Source of the DNA: Flavobacteriaceae bacterium
GTDB taxonomy: Bacteria > Bacteroidota > Bacteroidia > Flavobacteriales > Flavobacteriaceae
Reading direction: 5' to 3'
DNA: 34,906 nt
Assembly: GCA_002723075.1 (NCBI GenBank)
Contig: PBNJ01000007.1
Coordinates: forward strand, 61,769 to 96,674
Positions 1 to 7,724 of the stretch are shown here, in pieces (the first letter of the stretch is position 1; each line of letters begins with the position of its first letter). The notes below the pieces were generated by a model. The model made no database searches. It saw only the letters and a program-made list of their open reading frames with translations, and was not told where the DNA came from. The translations under genes and the position numbers were made by a program.

Positions 1-1121
1 CAATCCTTGTCGTATTAACTGCAATGGTTGTCTTTATCCTTTGGAATCTTTTTCAGCTTGTCAAGCAAACCGAAATCGACGAACGTCATCGGATGGAAGT
101 TTGGGCACTGGCTCAAAAACAGTTTGTGAAAGACATTGACCTCAACGATGATGTTGACCCACTCATATTTGAAGTCCTGACAAGCGAAAACAGTATACCA
201 ATGATTGTTGTTGATGAGTATGACAACATCGTTTCTTTTAATAATATCGACCCGCAACGCGCATTACTCAAAGATTCTTTACTGCTCAAAAACACACTCA
301 AAGATCTAATAAAACAAAACGATCCAATAGAAATTGTCTTTGAAAATGCGGTCAATCAACGCATGTATTATGGACAATCATCTGTGCTTGAAAAGCTAAA
401 GCTTTATCCCGGTGCATTGTTTTTGCTCTTACTTACAATAGGCGCACTTGTCTTTTTTTATTTACGAACTTTCCAAATTGCCGTTCAAAACAAACTTTGG
501 ACGGGGATGGCTAAAGAGACTGCCCATCAACTTGGCACACCCATATCATCGTTAATGGGATGGGTTTCCATGTTAAAAACAAAAGGGGTAGAAGACACCA
601 TCATAATGCCCATGGAAGATGACCTCAATCGATTAGAAACCATCACAAACCGATTTTCAAAAATCGGTTCCCTTCCCGTAATGAAGAATACCGACATAGT
701 CGAAGCATCCCGTGATGTCTTTGACTATCTGGCCGTTAAAGCAAGTCAAGGGATTTCGTTTACATTTCATTCGAACAGTGATGAAATTCATTTGAAAATC
801 AATAAAGAACTCTATAGTTGGGTTATCGAAAACCTACTCAACAATGCCATTGATGCGGTGATTGGTAAAGGTAAAATTAAACTTTCCATTTTAGAAGATA
901 AGGATCAAGTGTTTATCAATGTTATTGATAATGGAAAAGGGATTCCCAAGCGATTGGTAAAGCGCATCTTCCAGCCAGGATTTACCACAAAAAAAAGAGG
1001 TTGGGGACTCGGACTGTCTCTATGTCGAAGAATTATTGAGGATTATCACCAAGGTAGTATTCAAATTCATTATACCTCAAAAAATGAAGGGACCCATTTT
1101 GAAATTGTCTTACACAAATAG
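1..1121 (+). CDS. Sensor histidine kinase, 5' end cut by window edge
   Basis: This is a membrane sensor kinase that would autophosphorylate and pass phosphate to a response regulator; neither ligand nor partner is visible. The frame is open from base 3, and the first visible residues are a hydrophobic helix, so the true start lies left of the window. A second hydrophobic segment lies near 405-470. The phosphoacceptor box ETAHQLGTP has its His codon at 525-527. The ATPase domain follows with an N box (NLLNNAIDA), a DNGKGIP motif and a PGFTTKKRGWGLGLSL ATP lid. The region between the two membrane helices is probably the periplasmic or HAMP-less sensor. It converges on the HIT gene with one base between the stops. 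The kinase call is secure; the signal is unknown. Confidence 0.93.
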   Translation, partial: ILVVLTAMVVFILWNLFQLVKQTEIDERHRMEVWALAQKQFVKDIDLNDDVDPLIFEVLTSENSIPMIVVDEYDNIVSFNNIDPQRALLKDSLLLKNTLKDLIKQNDPIEIVFENAVNQRMYYGQSSVLEKLKLYPGALFLLLLTIGALVFFYLRTFQIAVQNKLWTGMAKETAHQLGTPISSLMGWVSMLKTKGVEDTIIMPMEDDLNRLETITNRFSKIGSLPVMKNTDIVEASRDVFDYLAVKASQGISFTFHSNSDEIHLKINKELYSWVIENLLNNAIDAVIGKGKIKLSILEDKDQVFINVIDNGKGIPKRLVKRIFQPGFTTKKRGWGLGLSLCRRIIEDYHQGSIQIHYTSKNEGTHFEIVLHK

Positions 1122-1122
1122 A

Positions 1123-1512
1123 CTATAATTTCGATTTGATTTTTTCCACTAAAGAAATCATCTCATCTTCTTTCATTTTTATTTTGGTTTGAAAACTCAT
1201 CTCATGCATTTCATTGATCGGAATCAGATGAACGTGAGCATGAGGCACTTCCAAGCCAACAATAGCCATTCCCACTCTTTTACATGGGACGGCTTGCTCT
1301 AGTGCAACAGCGATTCGCTTCGCAAATTCCATAAGTTGGCTGTAGGCCTCTGTATCGAGGTCAAACAGCTTGTCAACCTCTTTTTTAGGAACGCAGAGCG
1401 TATGACCTATCGCATTGGGATTGATGTCCAAAAAGGCATAACTATACGCATCTTCAGCGATTGTATAAGAAGGGATTTCGCCATTGATGATTCGCGTAAA
1501 AATTGAAGGCAT
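1123..1512 (-). CDS. HIT family (histidine triad) hydrolase
   Basis: A 129-residue histidine triad protein of the HINT branch, a family that hydrolyses nucleoside phosphoramidates or related adenylated compounds in the cytoplasm. The triad HAHVHLIP spans residues 91-98, and by family analogy the middle histidine (H93) is the nucleophile. The N-terminal FTRIINGEIPS stretch is typical of bacterial HINT proteins. It lies two bases downstream of greA on the same strand and is almost certainly co-transcribed with it, an arrangement common in flavobacteria. The physiological substrate cannot be deduced. Confidence 0.95.
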   Translation of the reverse strand: MPSIFTRIINGEIPSYTIAEDAYSYAFLDINPNAIGHTLCVPKKEVDKLFDLDTEAYSQLMEFAKRIAVALEQAVPCKRVGMAIVGLEVPHAHVHLIPINEMHEMSFQTKIKMKEDEMISLVEKIKSKL

Positions 1513-1514
1513 AT

Positions 1515-1988
1515 CTAGCGATTGATCGATAGAATTTCAAACTTCAATACCCCGTTTGGCACATTGACTTCGGCAATATCGCCAACACTCGTTCCCAAAA
1601 GGCCTTTGCCAATCGGAGAATTTACTGATATTTTTCCTGACTTGAGATCTGCTTCACTCTCTGCAACCAATGTATAGGTCATTTCCATTTTATTGGCCAC
1701 ATTTCGGATTTTTACCGTCGACAGAACATGAACTTTAGAATCGTCGAGTTGAGATTCATCAATTACTCTGGCGCTTGCCAGTGTTGCCTCTAGTTTTGAA
1801 ATTTTTAGCTCCAAAAGTCCTTGTGCTTCTTTGGCTGCATCGTACTCAGCATTTTCGCTCAAGTCACCCTTATCACGAGCTTCAGCAATAGCTTGTGATG
1901 CCTTTGGTCTCTCCACATCCTTAAGATGGTTGAGTTCATCGCGAAGTTTTTTAAGCCCTTCGGGCGTATAATAAGAAACCGCACTCAT
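1515..1988 (-). CDS. greA: Transcription elongation factor GreA
   Basis: GreA (157 residues, normal length) enters the RNA polymerase secondary channel and stimulates cleavage of backtracked transcripts. The N-terminal coiled coil carries the acidic tip GDLSENAEYDAAKE, with D42 and E45 matching the two catalytic acidic residues of E. coli GreA. The C-terminal FKBP-like domain ends with the IGKGLLG and VPNGVLKFEILSI segments. It is the first gene of a two-gene unit with the HIT hydrolase. A TATATTTG box and a terminator-like hairpin lie in the 92-base gap upstream of it. Confidence 0.97.
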   Translation of the reverse strand: MSAVSYYTPEGLKKLRDELNHLKDVERPKASQAIAEARDKGDLSENAEYDAAKEAQGLLELKISKLEATLASARVIDESQLDDSKVHVLSTVKIRNVANKMEMTYTLVAESEADLKSGKISVNSPIGKGLLGTSVGDIAEVNVPNGVLKFEILSINR

Positions 1989-2010
1989 AGTTTTGATTTT
2001 TAGAAAGAAA

Positions 2011-2031
2011 AAATCCCAACACGTGGGATTT
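2011..2031 (-). promoter_or_regulatory. Terminator-like hairpin in the greA leader
   Basis: An 8-bp perfect stem (AAATCCCA at 2011-2018 with TGGGATTT at 2024-2031) has a 5-base loop. Read on the minus strand it is followed by a T-rich run (TTTTTTCTTT), so it has the form of an intrinsic terminator. It lies between the greA -7 box and the greA start. No minus-strand gene lies immediately upstream, so it is best explained as a 5' leader element of greA. Confidence 0.55.
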
Positions 2032-2035
2032 AAAA

Positions 2036-2043
2036 CAAATATA
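2036..2043 (-). promoter_or_regulatory. Bacteroidota -7 promoter box for greA-HIT
   Basis: TATATTTG on the minus strand matches the Bacteroidota TAnnTTTG -7 consensus exactly and lies 47 bases upstream of the greA start. A clear TTG -33 element at the usual 19-21 base distance is not visible. Transcription would be expected to begin a few bases downstream, close to the 5' arm of the leader hairpin. Confidence 0.5.
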
Positions 2044-2079
2044 CAAAAATCTAATTTTTAGCGTAATTTGTCACGAAAA

Positions 2080-2499
2080 ATGAAACGGTTATTCCCAGTT
2101 ATTGTTTGTGTTATATTTGGTTGTCAGGGTGATATCGTAGAGCAAAATCCCTACCTCAATAATTTACCCTCCTTTGAATTTGAACTCAATCTCGATTTAC
2201 CACTATACGATAACCTTCGCTTTGCTGGCGGAACGCTTACCCTTAGCCAGTTAGGGTTTAAGGGTGTTCATCTGTACAACCTGGATGGCTCCCAAATCCT
2301 GGCATGGGAAGCAAGCTGCCCCAACCAAAGACCTAGTGACTGCTCCAAAACCATTGTGAATGGCATTGAAGCCGTATGTAGTTGTGATGATTCCATTTAC
2401 AGTTTAGTCACTGGACAACCACTAAGCAAGGACGTCGAATATGGTTTGGTCAACTACGGCGTTCGTCGTACCGGGAATCTCGTGCTTGTCTACAACTAA
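2080..2499 (+). CDS. Lipoprotein with degenerate Rieske-like fold
   Basis: A 139-residue protein of unknown function. The start is taken as the ATG at 2080, which gives a compact lipoprotein signal peptide; a TTG four codons earlier is in frame but less likely. The lipobox is VIFGC with C15. The C-terminal half resembles the two cluster-binding loops of Rieske proteins: loop 1 is CPNQRPSDC (C80, N82, C88) and loop 2 is CSCDD (C100, C102, D103), followed by YSLVTG. The two Fe-ligand histidines are thus replaced by N82 and D103, while all four cysteines of a classical Rieske protein remain. It probably binds no standard Rieske cluster. It ends convergently, overlapping the TonB receptor by four bases. 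Confidence 0.75.
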   Translation: MKRLFPVIVCVIFGCQGDIVEQNPYLNNLPSFEFELNLDLPLYDNLRFAGGTLTLSQLGFKGVHLYNLDGSQILAWEASCPNQRPSDCSKTIVNGIEAVCSCDDSIYSLVTGQPLSKDVEYGLVNYGVRRTGNLVLVYN

Positions 2500-4682
2500 A
2501 AGCGTATTGTCATCCCAGCTAGAAAATGAAATCCTGCTTGCGGATAATATCCAACGCCCTCGATTGTGGTAATCGATCCTGGGTTACTCCAGTCATCGTC
2601 ATAAGTATAAAAATAACCGTTGGATGTATATTCTTTATCCAATACATTATTTAACAACAACTGCAGCTGTAAAGACTCACACCAAGATGGTGCAATCGTA
2701 TACTCTATATTGATATCTTGTGTGCTGTATGCCGCAAGCTTTGATAAAGTAGAGTCGATATTGCCTAAGTACTGCTCTCCAACATATTTGCTGAATAGAC
2801 CTACCGTCAAGTCTTTTGTAGGGCTATAGCTCAACTGACTCCCGCCGATGACACCTGGCGAAAAGGACAGGCTGGTATCTCCAAGAGCTTGCAACTCGCC
2901 ATCACGTTTAAAGAAAAAATCTCGATTCTTGTTTTCACTCAATGATAGATTAGATTGCCATTGCCACTGTTCGGTCATCATCCAGCTGAGTTCCAACTCC
3001 ACTCCCAGGCGATAACTACTTCCGCTATTGGTTCGTATAGGTGCTCCCACCTCATCGATCGCCCCTGTCAGGACAAGCTGATTGGTGTAATCCATAAAAT
3101 ACGCATTGACAATAAATTGCAGATTTGATTTTTGATGACGCCACCCCAATTCAAAATCGGTTAACTCTTCAGGTAATGGATTTCCATTTTCAAAATCCGT
3201 CCGATTGGGCTCTTTGTGCGCTCGTGCAACAGAAAAATAAAGTTGATGATTGGGATTCATACTAAAGGTAACCCCAGCTTTGGGGTTAAAAAACCCATAA
3301 TTTAGATTGACATCAATCGGCACTTGCCCTGCCTGCATGCCGTTGGCTTTGTAATCAATCCAACGGTACTGTATATCGGTATAAACCGTCCATTGACTAC
3401 CAACTGCATGGGTGAGTTTAGCAAATACATTGGTGTCTGTTTTCTCTCCTTTGTTTTCGTAAAACCGATGGTTTGGCAGTGCCCCGCCAGCGTTTTGCGC
3501 CCAAATCAACGTACCAAAATGATCTCCAAGGTAATTGCTGTAGGAGAATCCGAGATTGAGTTTCTGAGTACCTTTTTCAAATGCTGCCATCAAATTGGCG
3601 ACATAAAAATCATTGTCCAACCATTTTTGGGTGATGTTTTCCGTATCCACTGCATCGGTTTGAGGCAATTGCAAATAATTGGCTGACGTATTTCCTGAAA
3701 ATCCAATATTTTGATCATACCATATATCATTGAGTTCTTGATAGTATCCTCTTCCGTAGGTATAATTCAAACCAAGGGCTAAGGACCAATAGGCGTTGAT
3801 CCCTTGCTCCCAATGCAAATGATAATGATCTTGATTGTAATTGTCTACTTGATCCTCATAAAACCCGATAACATTTCCGTCACTGTCGTAATTTTCACCT
3901 GCTGGATTATAGCTTCGATTTGTTTTCAGGGTCGTTTCATCAATTCCAAACCAAGACTGATAGGTGCGTTCAAACCCACCAAATGCCAATGCTTTAATTT
4001 GCGTATTTTCGTCTATAAATATCCCTTGTAAGAAATAAGACTTCAAGTCGGAACTCGCTCGCTCAATATAGCCATCAGAATCAATTTTGGATAGGCGGCC
4101 CGAGAGCTCAAATTGATCAGAGATCGGTCCAGTTGAAAACATTACCGTATGTTTCCGCGTGGTAAAACTCCCAAAACTGTTGCTCAACTCCACATAAGCG
4201 GCATCTGACATGCGATCGGTTGACAGGTTGATACTAGCCCCAAAAGCTCCTGCACCATTGGTCGAAGTCCCCACACCACGTTGAAGTTGTAAAGTTCCTA
4301 CAGACGAGCCAAAATCAGGGAGATTTACCCAGAATGTACCCTGTGATTCGGCATCGTTGTATGGGATGCCGTTGATGTTGACATTGATGCGAGTGGCATC
4401 GCTCCCACGCACACGAATTCCTGTATAGCCAATCCCTGCCCCAGCATCACTGGTCGAAACCACACTAGGGAGAAATTGAAGGAGAATCGGCATATCCACT
4501 CCCAAATTGCGATGACCCAAATCTTCTTTTGTTAGATTGGTGTAGGCAACTGGCGTTTCACTTGTCGCCTGTAAAGCAGAAATGGTAACTTCTTTTAAGT
4601 CAATTGTTGATTGTATGGTGTCTTGTACTTGTTGTGCATATCCCCATGTCAGGCATGAGAAAATCAATAAAGCATATTTCAT
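2496..4682 (-). CDS. TonB-dependent outer-membrane receptor, probably for thiamine
   Basis: A 728-residue TonB-dependent receptor. A signal peptide of about 16 residues ends near GYAQQ. A possible TonB box (TIDLKEVTISAL) comes next, then a plug domain with GIRVRGSDATRINVNINGIP and a 22-strand-type barrel ending in an aromatic terminal strand (MTIRF). There is no N-terminal carboxypeptidase-like domain. A TPP riboswitch sits directly upstream. Receptors under TPP riboswitch control are known in Bacteroidetes as the predicted thiamine receptor OMR1, so thiamine or a phosphorylated form is the likely substrate. The upstream genes on the same strand (permease, kinase, thiamine-binding protein) support this. 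The family is certain; the substrate is inferred from regulation and context. Confidence 0.9.
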   Translation of the reverse strand: MKYALLIFSCLTWGYAQQVQDTIQSTIDLKEVTISALQATSETPVAYTNLTKEDLGHRNLGVDMPILLQFLPSVVSTSDAGAGIGYTGIRVRGSDATRINVNINGIPYNDAESQGTFWVNLPDFGSSVGTLQLQRGVGTSTNGAGAFGASINLSTDRMSDAAYVELSNSFGSFTTRKHTVMFSTGPISDQFELSGRLSKIDSDGYIERASSDLKSYFLQGIFIDENTQIKALAFGGFERTYQSWFGIDETTLKTNRSYNPAGENYDSDGNVIGFYEDQVDNYNQDHYHLHWEQGINAYWSLALGLNYTYGRGYYQELNDIWYDQNIGFSGNTSANYLQLPQTDAVDTENITQKWLDNDFYVANLMAAFEKGTQKLNLGFSYSNYLGDHFGTLIWAQNAGGALPNHRFYENKGEKTDTNVFAKLTHAVGSQWTVYTDIQYRWIDYKANGMQAGQVPIDVNLNYGFFNPKAGVTFSMNPNHQLYFSVARAHKEPNRTDFENGNPLPEELTDFELGWRHQKSNLQFIVNAYFMDYTNQLVLTGAIDEVGAPIRTNSGSSYRLGVELELSWMMTEQWQWQSNLSLSENKNRDFFFKRDGELQALGDTSLSFSPGVIGGSQLSYSPTKDLTVGLFSKYVGEQYLGNIDSTLSKLAAYSTQDINIEYTIAPSWCESLQLQLLLNNVLDKEYTSNGYFYTYDDDWSNPGSITTIEGVGYYPQAGFHFLAGMTIRF

Positions 4683-4703
4683 TCGTAATCATTTTATACG
4701 AAT
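4680..4703 (-). promoter_or_regulatory. Start-codon hairpin, probable riboswitch expression platform
   Basis: A 7-bp perfect inverted repeat (plus-strand ATTCGTA at 4681-4687 and TACGAAT at 4697-4703) with a 9-base loop contains two bases of the receptor's ATG (4680-4682). It could hide the initiation codon. It lies about 32 bases downstream of the TPP aptamer, so it is a good candidate for the part that converts ligand binding into a translational effect. This is an inference from complementarity only. Confidence 0.5.
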
Positions 4704-4733
4704 AAAAGGGGGAATTATTCTGATGGTTTAAAA

Positions 4734-4803
4734 ATTATCCCTTGGCAGCATGACCTGCCCAGGTTCAATGGGTGTAATCTCAGCCCGATTGGGCACCCCT
4801 TTG
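4734..4803 (-). promoter_or_regulatory. TPP riboswitch (THI element)
   Basis: The minus strand carries the conserved blocks of a TPP riboswitch in order. They are GGGGTGCC (4792-4799), the P2 arms TGCCC and GGGCTGAGA with the CTGAGA block at 4778-4783, an ACACCC segment, GAACCTG (4760-4766), an ATGCTGCC segment and AGGGA (4738-4742). Spacing and order match the known THI box. It lies between the DUF4301 gene and the TonB receptor, with 51 bases from aptamer to start codon. A CCCCCTTTT stretch downstream (4704-4712) is complementary to the 5' AAAGGGG of the aptamer and could form a competing helix. Confidence 0.93.
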
Positions 4804-4811
4804 AGATGGCT

Positions 4812-4819
4812 CAAAGATA
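4812..4819 (-). promoter_or_regulatory. Possible -7 promoter box before the TPP riboswitch
   Basis: TATCTTTG on the minus strand fits the TAnnTTTG consensus. It would start a transcript just before the aptamer, giving the TonB receptor its own riboswitch-controlled mRNA. No TTG is seen at the expected -33 distance, so read-through from the upstream genes is an alternative. Confidence 0.4.
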
Positions 4820-4825
4820 ACAGAA

Positions 4826-6328
4826 TTAATTTTGATTCTGATGCGTTTTGCGCAACAAATCATTGACCTCTTTAACAGGATTAAACATGGTCGGTGGTAT
4901 CGATACAAAAAGGGTATTCCAAAAGGCCATTGCCCCGTTCCATAGCCCAGGGTGCTCCATCGCTTTTATTGGCTTACCATTCATGGTTTTAGAGACAACA
5001 AAATAAGTCGATGGGTCAACGTATTTATTCAAATCATACTTTTCTCCCTTATAGTCGATCAAGCTACAGACTAACTCGACAGGGTTAAAGTGTGTCCCTT
5101 GAAAAAAATGTGCAGCTTGTGAAGGGTTGCTTAGATCTACTTGGGCTTTTTCAACAATCTGTAGATGTACACCCATCTCATCTTCTACCCAAAACGGCCC
5201 TCCGCCAGTTTCACCAGTATTGGGAACCATTCCGCAAACTCGTAATGGTCGGTCGAGTAGCGCGATAACCCTCTGTTTTCTCAATTCCTGATCCTCGCCG
5301 TGAATATGAAAATGAAACTGTTGATCTAAAAAATGAACAGCTTCGTCCAACACCCCATCATCATCAATGGTACGAAGAAGTCGGAAAATCTGTTGTTGAA
5401 TCTCCAACAGATAACCCGCCAATGCACGCTTATACATCCCAGATTCTTGATGCTGAGCTTGTGGCGCAACATTGTCAATATTATTGATAAAAACAATATC
5501 CGCTTCAATACGATTGAGGTTTTGGATTAGTGCCCCATGACCTGCTGCACGAAATACCAATTGCCCACCATCATCTGTTACCAATTGACCTTCTGAATCC
5601 ATGACCAAGGAATCTGTCGATACCTCTTGCACCGAATAACCTACATCGACCCTGCAAGAATGAGAGTCCTCAAGTAGCAAGCGAGCATCTTGAATGTGTT
5701 GATCAAAATCGTTTTCATAGCCCGGTGTGACCGTAAAGTGGTGAGCAAGACGGTCGTTGGCAAGTGAGAATTGAGTCGAATAGATCAACTGCTCTTCAAT
5801 AGCGGTTTTTAAGGTTTTATTGTATTTGTGGAAGGGTACAAATGCTTTGGGCTTGTTGGCGTAATGTTTTACCACATATACGATAAAGGCTTGTAAAAAA
5901 TCTGTTTCGTCAATCGGATGAGTGTTTTCGATTTGTTCTTTGACCATTTCGTAAAACGGAAAATGCTGAACGCCGTCGATAAAACGTTTCACCTTGGGAT
6001 TGTTTAGATGGGCTTGTAGGGCAACTTTAAAATCTTGCTGATCCTCCACGACAAGTGGAAACAAAAAATCAAACATCCGCGTAGCCATACCTGAAGCTGG
6101 GATAAATCGAATCACACGGTAGTCATCGACAGACTCCTCATAAAACTTTGCATGTTGTTTTAGATCGCTATCGCTAAGCTCAGCAATGCCATCTCCCAAG
6201 GTTGCTGGTCGATGGATCTGGCTGTATGTCGATTGTTGATTGATTTTGGTAATCATCGCCCTAGCATCAGAGATCGAAATCCCACGCGCTTTGAGTTGGT
6301 TGATCTGGTTTTCTGAAAATTCAAACAT
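4826..6328 (-). CDS. DUF4301 family protein, candidate nucleotidyltransferase-like enzyme
   Basis: A 501-residue protein that I recognise as DUF4301, a Bacteroidota family without an established function. The ATG at 6328 is chosen because it overlaps the preceding gene's stop by only eight bases. An upstream in-frame ATG at 6400 would overlap by 80. Two conserved-looking glycine-rich motifs are visible: FIPASGMATRMF (residues 75-86) and NTGETGGGPF (about 370-379). The first resembles the nucleotide-binding loop of sugar-phosphate nucleotidyltransferases, but this resemblance is weak. No signal peptide or membrane helix is evident, so it is cytoplasmic. It sits between a NadR-like kinase and the TPP riboswitch, so a part in thiamine salvage is plausible but unproven. 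Confidence 0.8.
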   Translation of the reverse strand: MFEFSENQINQLKARGISISDARAMITKINQQSTYSQIHRPATLGDGIAELSDSDLKQHAKFYEESVDDYRVIRFIPASGMATRMFDFLFPLVVEDQQDFKVALQAHLNNPKVKRFIDGVQHFPFYEMVKEQIENTHPIDETDFLQAFIVYVVKHYANKPKAFVPFHKYNKTLKTAIEEQLIYSTQFSLANDRLAHHFTVTPGYENDFDQHIQDARLLLEDSHSCRVDVGYSVQEVSTDSLVMDSEGQLVTDDGGQLVFRAAGHGALIQNLNRIEADIVFINNIDNVAPQAQHQESGMYKRALAGYLLEIQQQIFRLLRTIDDDGVLDEAVHFLDQQFHFHIHGEDQELRKQRVIALLDRPLRVCGMVPNTGETGGGPFWVEDEMGVHLQIVEKAQVDLSNPSQAAHFFQGTHFNPVELVCSLIDYKGEKYDLNKYVDPSTYFVVSKTMNGKPIKAMEHPGLWNGAMAFWNTLFVSIPPTMFNPVKEVNDLLRKTHQNQN

Positions 6329-6887
6329 GGGCAAACTGGGATTGAATCGCGTGAATAGCAGATTGAAAACGATCTTGCCCATGGCCTTGTATGAGCACAT
6401 AAGGTCGATGGAGTGATTGGAGGGCTTTTTTGAATTCCGCTAGCATTTGGTCTCTTTCTTCAGGTTTGTCGCGTAAGTCATCCGCTACCCATGGAATATC
6501 AATATCCAATAATAAATAGAGATCATAGTGGTTGTTGACTGCAAAATAATGTAAATCGGGATCGCAATAGCCCTCAAAGTAAACCTCCGAATAAATTTTG
6601 GTGACAAGCAAATCGGTATCACAAAACAAGATCGAATCGGTGTTGCTCGCTTTTTGATTTTCAAGAGCCATTTGCCCAGCTGCTATGATTGGCAAATCTT
6701 CTTTGGAACAAATTTTTTTTTTCTGATCCCATTTTTTTTGGAGATATGTACGAGCATACTCCGGCACCCAATCTGAGTTGTAATAGGAAGCCAACTTCTT
6801 TGCAAGTGTCGTTTTTCCGGTCGATTCTGGACCGAACAAAACTACTTTCTTACAGTTGCAGGATGTTTGTCCAAAATCTTTTTCCAT
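6321..6887 (-). CDS. NadR-like P-loop kinase (thiamine or ribosylnicotinamide kinase candidate)
   Basis: A 188-residue cytoplasmic ATPase similar to the ribosylnicotinamide kinase domain of NadR. Walker A is GPESTGKT (residues 19-26). The family motifs VPEYARTYL (41-49) and FCDTDLLVTKIYS (88-100), and an Arg-rich lid (DDLRDKPEERDQ), follow. No nucleotidyltransferase or helix-turn-helix domain of full NadR is present. The gene overlaps the permease stop by 46 bases and the DUF4301 start by eight bases, which indicates tight coupling. In other bacteria such kinases trap nicotinamide riboside imported by PnuC. Here the TPP riboswitch and thiamine-binding neighbour suggest the trapped substrate may be thiamine. 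Both options remain open. Confidence 0.85.
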   Translation of the reverse strand: MEKDFGQTSCNCKKVVLFGPESTGKTTLAKKLASYYNSDWVPEYARTYLQKKWDQKKKICSKEDLPIIAAGQMALENQKASNTDSILFCDTDLLVTKIYSEVYFEGYCDPDLHYFAVNNHYDLYLLLDIDIPWVADDLRDKPEERDQMLAEFKKALQSLHRPYVLIQGHGQDRFQSAIHAIQSQFAHV

Positions 6888-7480
6888 TCGAGATAGCCAT
6901 AGATGGCAATAAAAGTGAAAATCAAGTATTGTAAGCTTGTAAAACTAAAGCCTTTAATCAGATACAAAGGTACAGAAATGATATCGCCGACAATCCAAAA
7001 AATCCAGTTTTCTAACTTGCGTCGAGCCATCAACCACATCCCCGAAAAAAAGATTGCAGTCGTCAGCGTATCAATCGCCGCCGTAGATGAATTCCATAGT
7101 CCAAACCATTGATAAATGCCATAGACAAACCCCAAACTCCCAACAAAAAGCAGAAGAAGATATCGCCATTCTTGTTGGTTCATTCTCGAGATTGGCGTCG
7201 CTTGTTCCTGATCATTGACGCGCGTCCAAATCACCCAACCATAGACTGACATTCCAAAATAGTATGCATTAATCAGCATATCTCCGACTAAGGCCCACTT
7301 AAGCAAGAGATAAACATAAATTGAAGTAGAAATCATCCCCGTTGGAAAGACTCCAATATGATTTTTTTTGGCAAGCCAGACACTTAGCAATCCAAAAACA
7401 ACACCCGTAATCTCTAGGGTGACATCAAGAGGCTCGTAGGTGGCGTATTGCGCAAAAAGAGATTCAAAAATCGGAGACAT
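6842..7480 (-). CDS. PnuC/PnuT family vitamin permease
   Basis: An inner-membrane facilitator of about 212 residues with roughly seven hydrophobic segments. The family signature NAYYFGMSVYGWVIWTR is present, as is the N-terminal EITGVVFGLLSVWLAKK helix. The start at 7480 gives 17 bases of overlap with the upstream gene; the ATG at 7498 is also possible. PnuC carries nicotinamide riboside and PnuT carries thiamine; the two are close relatives. The thiamine-binding protein immediately upstream and the TPP riboswitch downstream favour PnuT. The NadR-like kinase immediately downstream would keep a nicotinamide riboside function possible. The family is secure, the substrate is not. Confidence 0.9.
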   Translation of the reverse strand: MSPIFESLFAQYATYEPLDVTLEITGVVFGLLSVWLAKKNHIGVFPTGMISTSIYVYLLLKWALVGDMLINAYYFGMSVYGWVIWTRVNDQEQATPISRMNQQEWRYLLLLFVGSLGFVYGIYQWFGLWNSSTAAIDTLTTAIFFSGMWLMARRKLENWIFWIVGDIISVPLYLIKGFSFTSLQYLIFTFIAIYGYLEWKKILDKHPATVRK

Positions 7481-7724
7481 AGTTACTACGGTCAGCATTA
7501 TAAATTTTGAGGTGCATGATTCCTTTTTCTTTTTCGTTTAGCGCTGTTTTGATGGTTTTCATCAAAAAAGGCATCAACTTATCATAAGTGCCATACAATT
7601 GGGTACCTAGCGGGGTTTCTGAAATCGTAAATCCACCACTGCGTAAATCCAAAATAAAGTTCTTGATCCGGTCTTTGTACTGATCATGTAATGGCGTAAA
7701 TGTAAGCTCTACTGAGATATTCAT
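7464..7724 (-). CDS. YkoF/MTH1187-type thiamine-binding protein
   Basis: An 86-residue single-domain protein with the pattern of the MTH1187/YkoF thiamine-binding family. It has an N-terminal beta strand (ISVELTFTPL), a helix with DRIKNFILDL, then the GTQLYGTYDKLMPFL segment. Members bind thiamine or its pyrimidine part (HMP). No signal peptide is present, so it is cytoplasmic. Its ATG overlaps the stop of the phosphopantetheinyl transferase by four bases, and its stop overlaps the permease start, so it is in the same transcription unit. Its presence is an independent clue that the cluster handles thiamine. Confidence 0.78.
   Translation of the reverse strand: MNISVELTFTPLHDQYKDRIKNFILDLRSGGFTISETPLGTQLYGTYDKLMPFLMKTIKTALNEKEKGIMHLKIYNADRSNYVSDF

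Noticed and set aside
3324-3686. Plus-strand 120-codon frame inside the thiamine receptor gene
   Set aside because: It lies wholly antisense to a well-supported TonB receptor and shows no recognisable motif.
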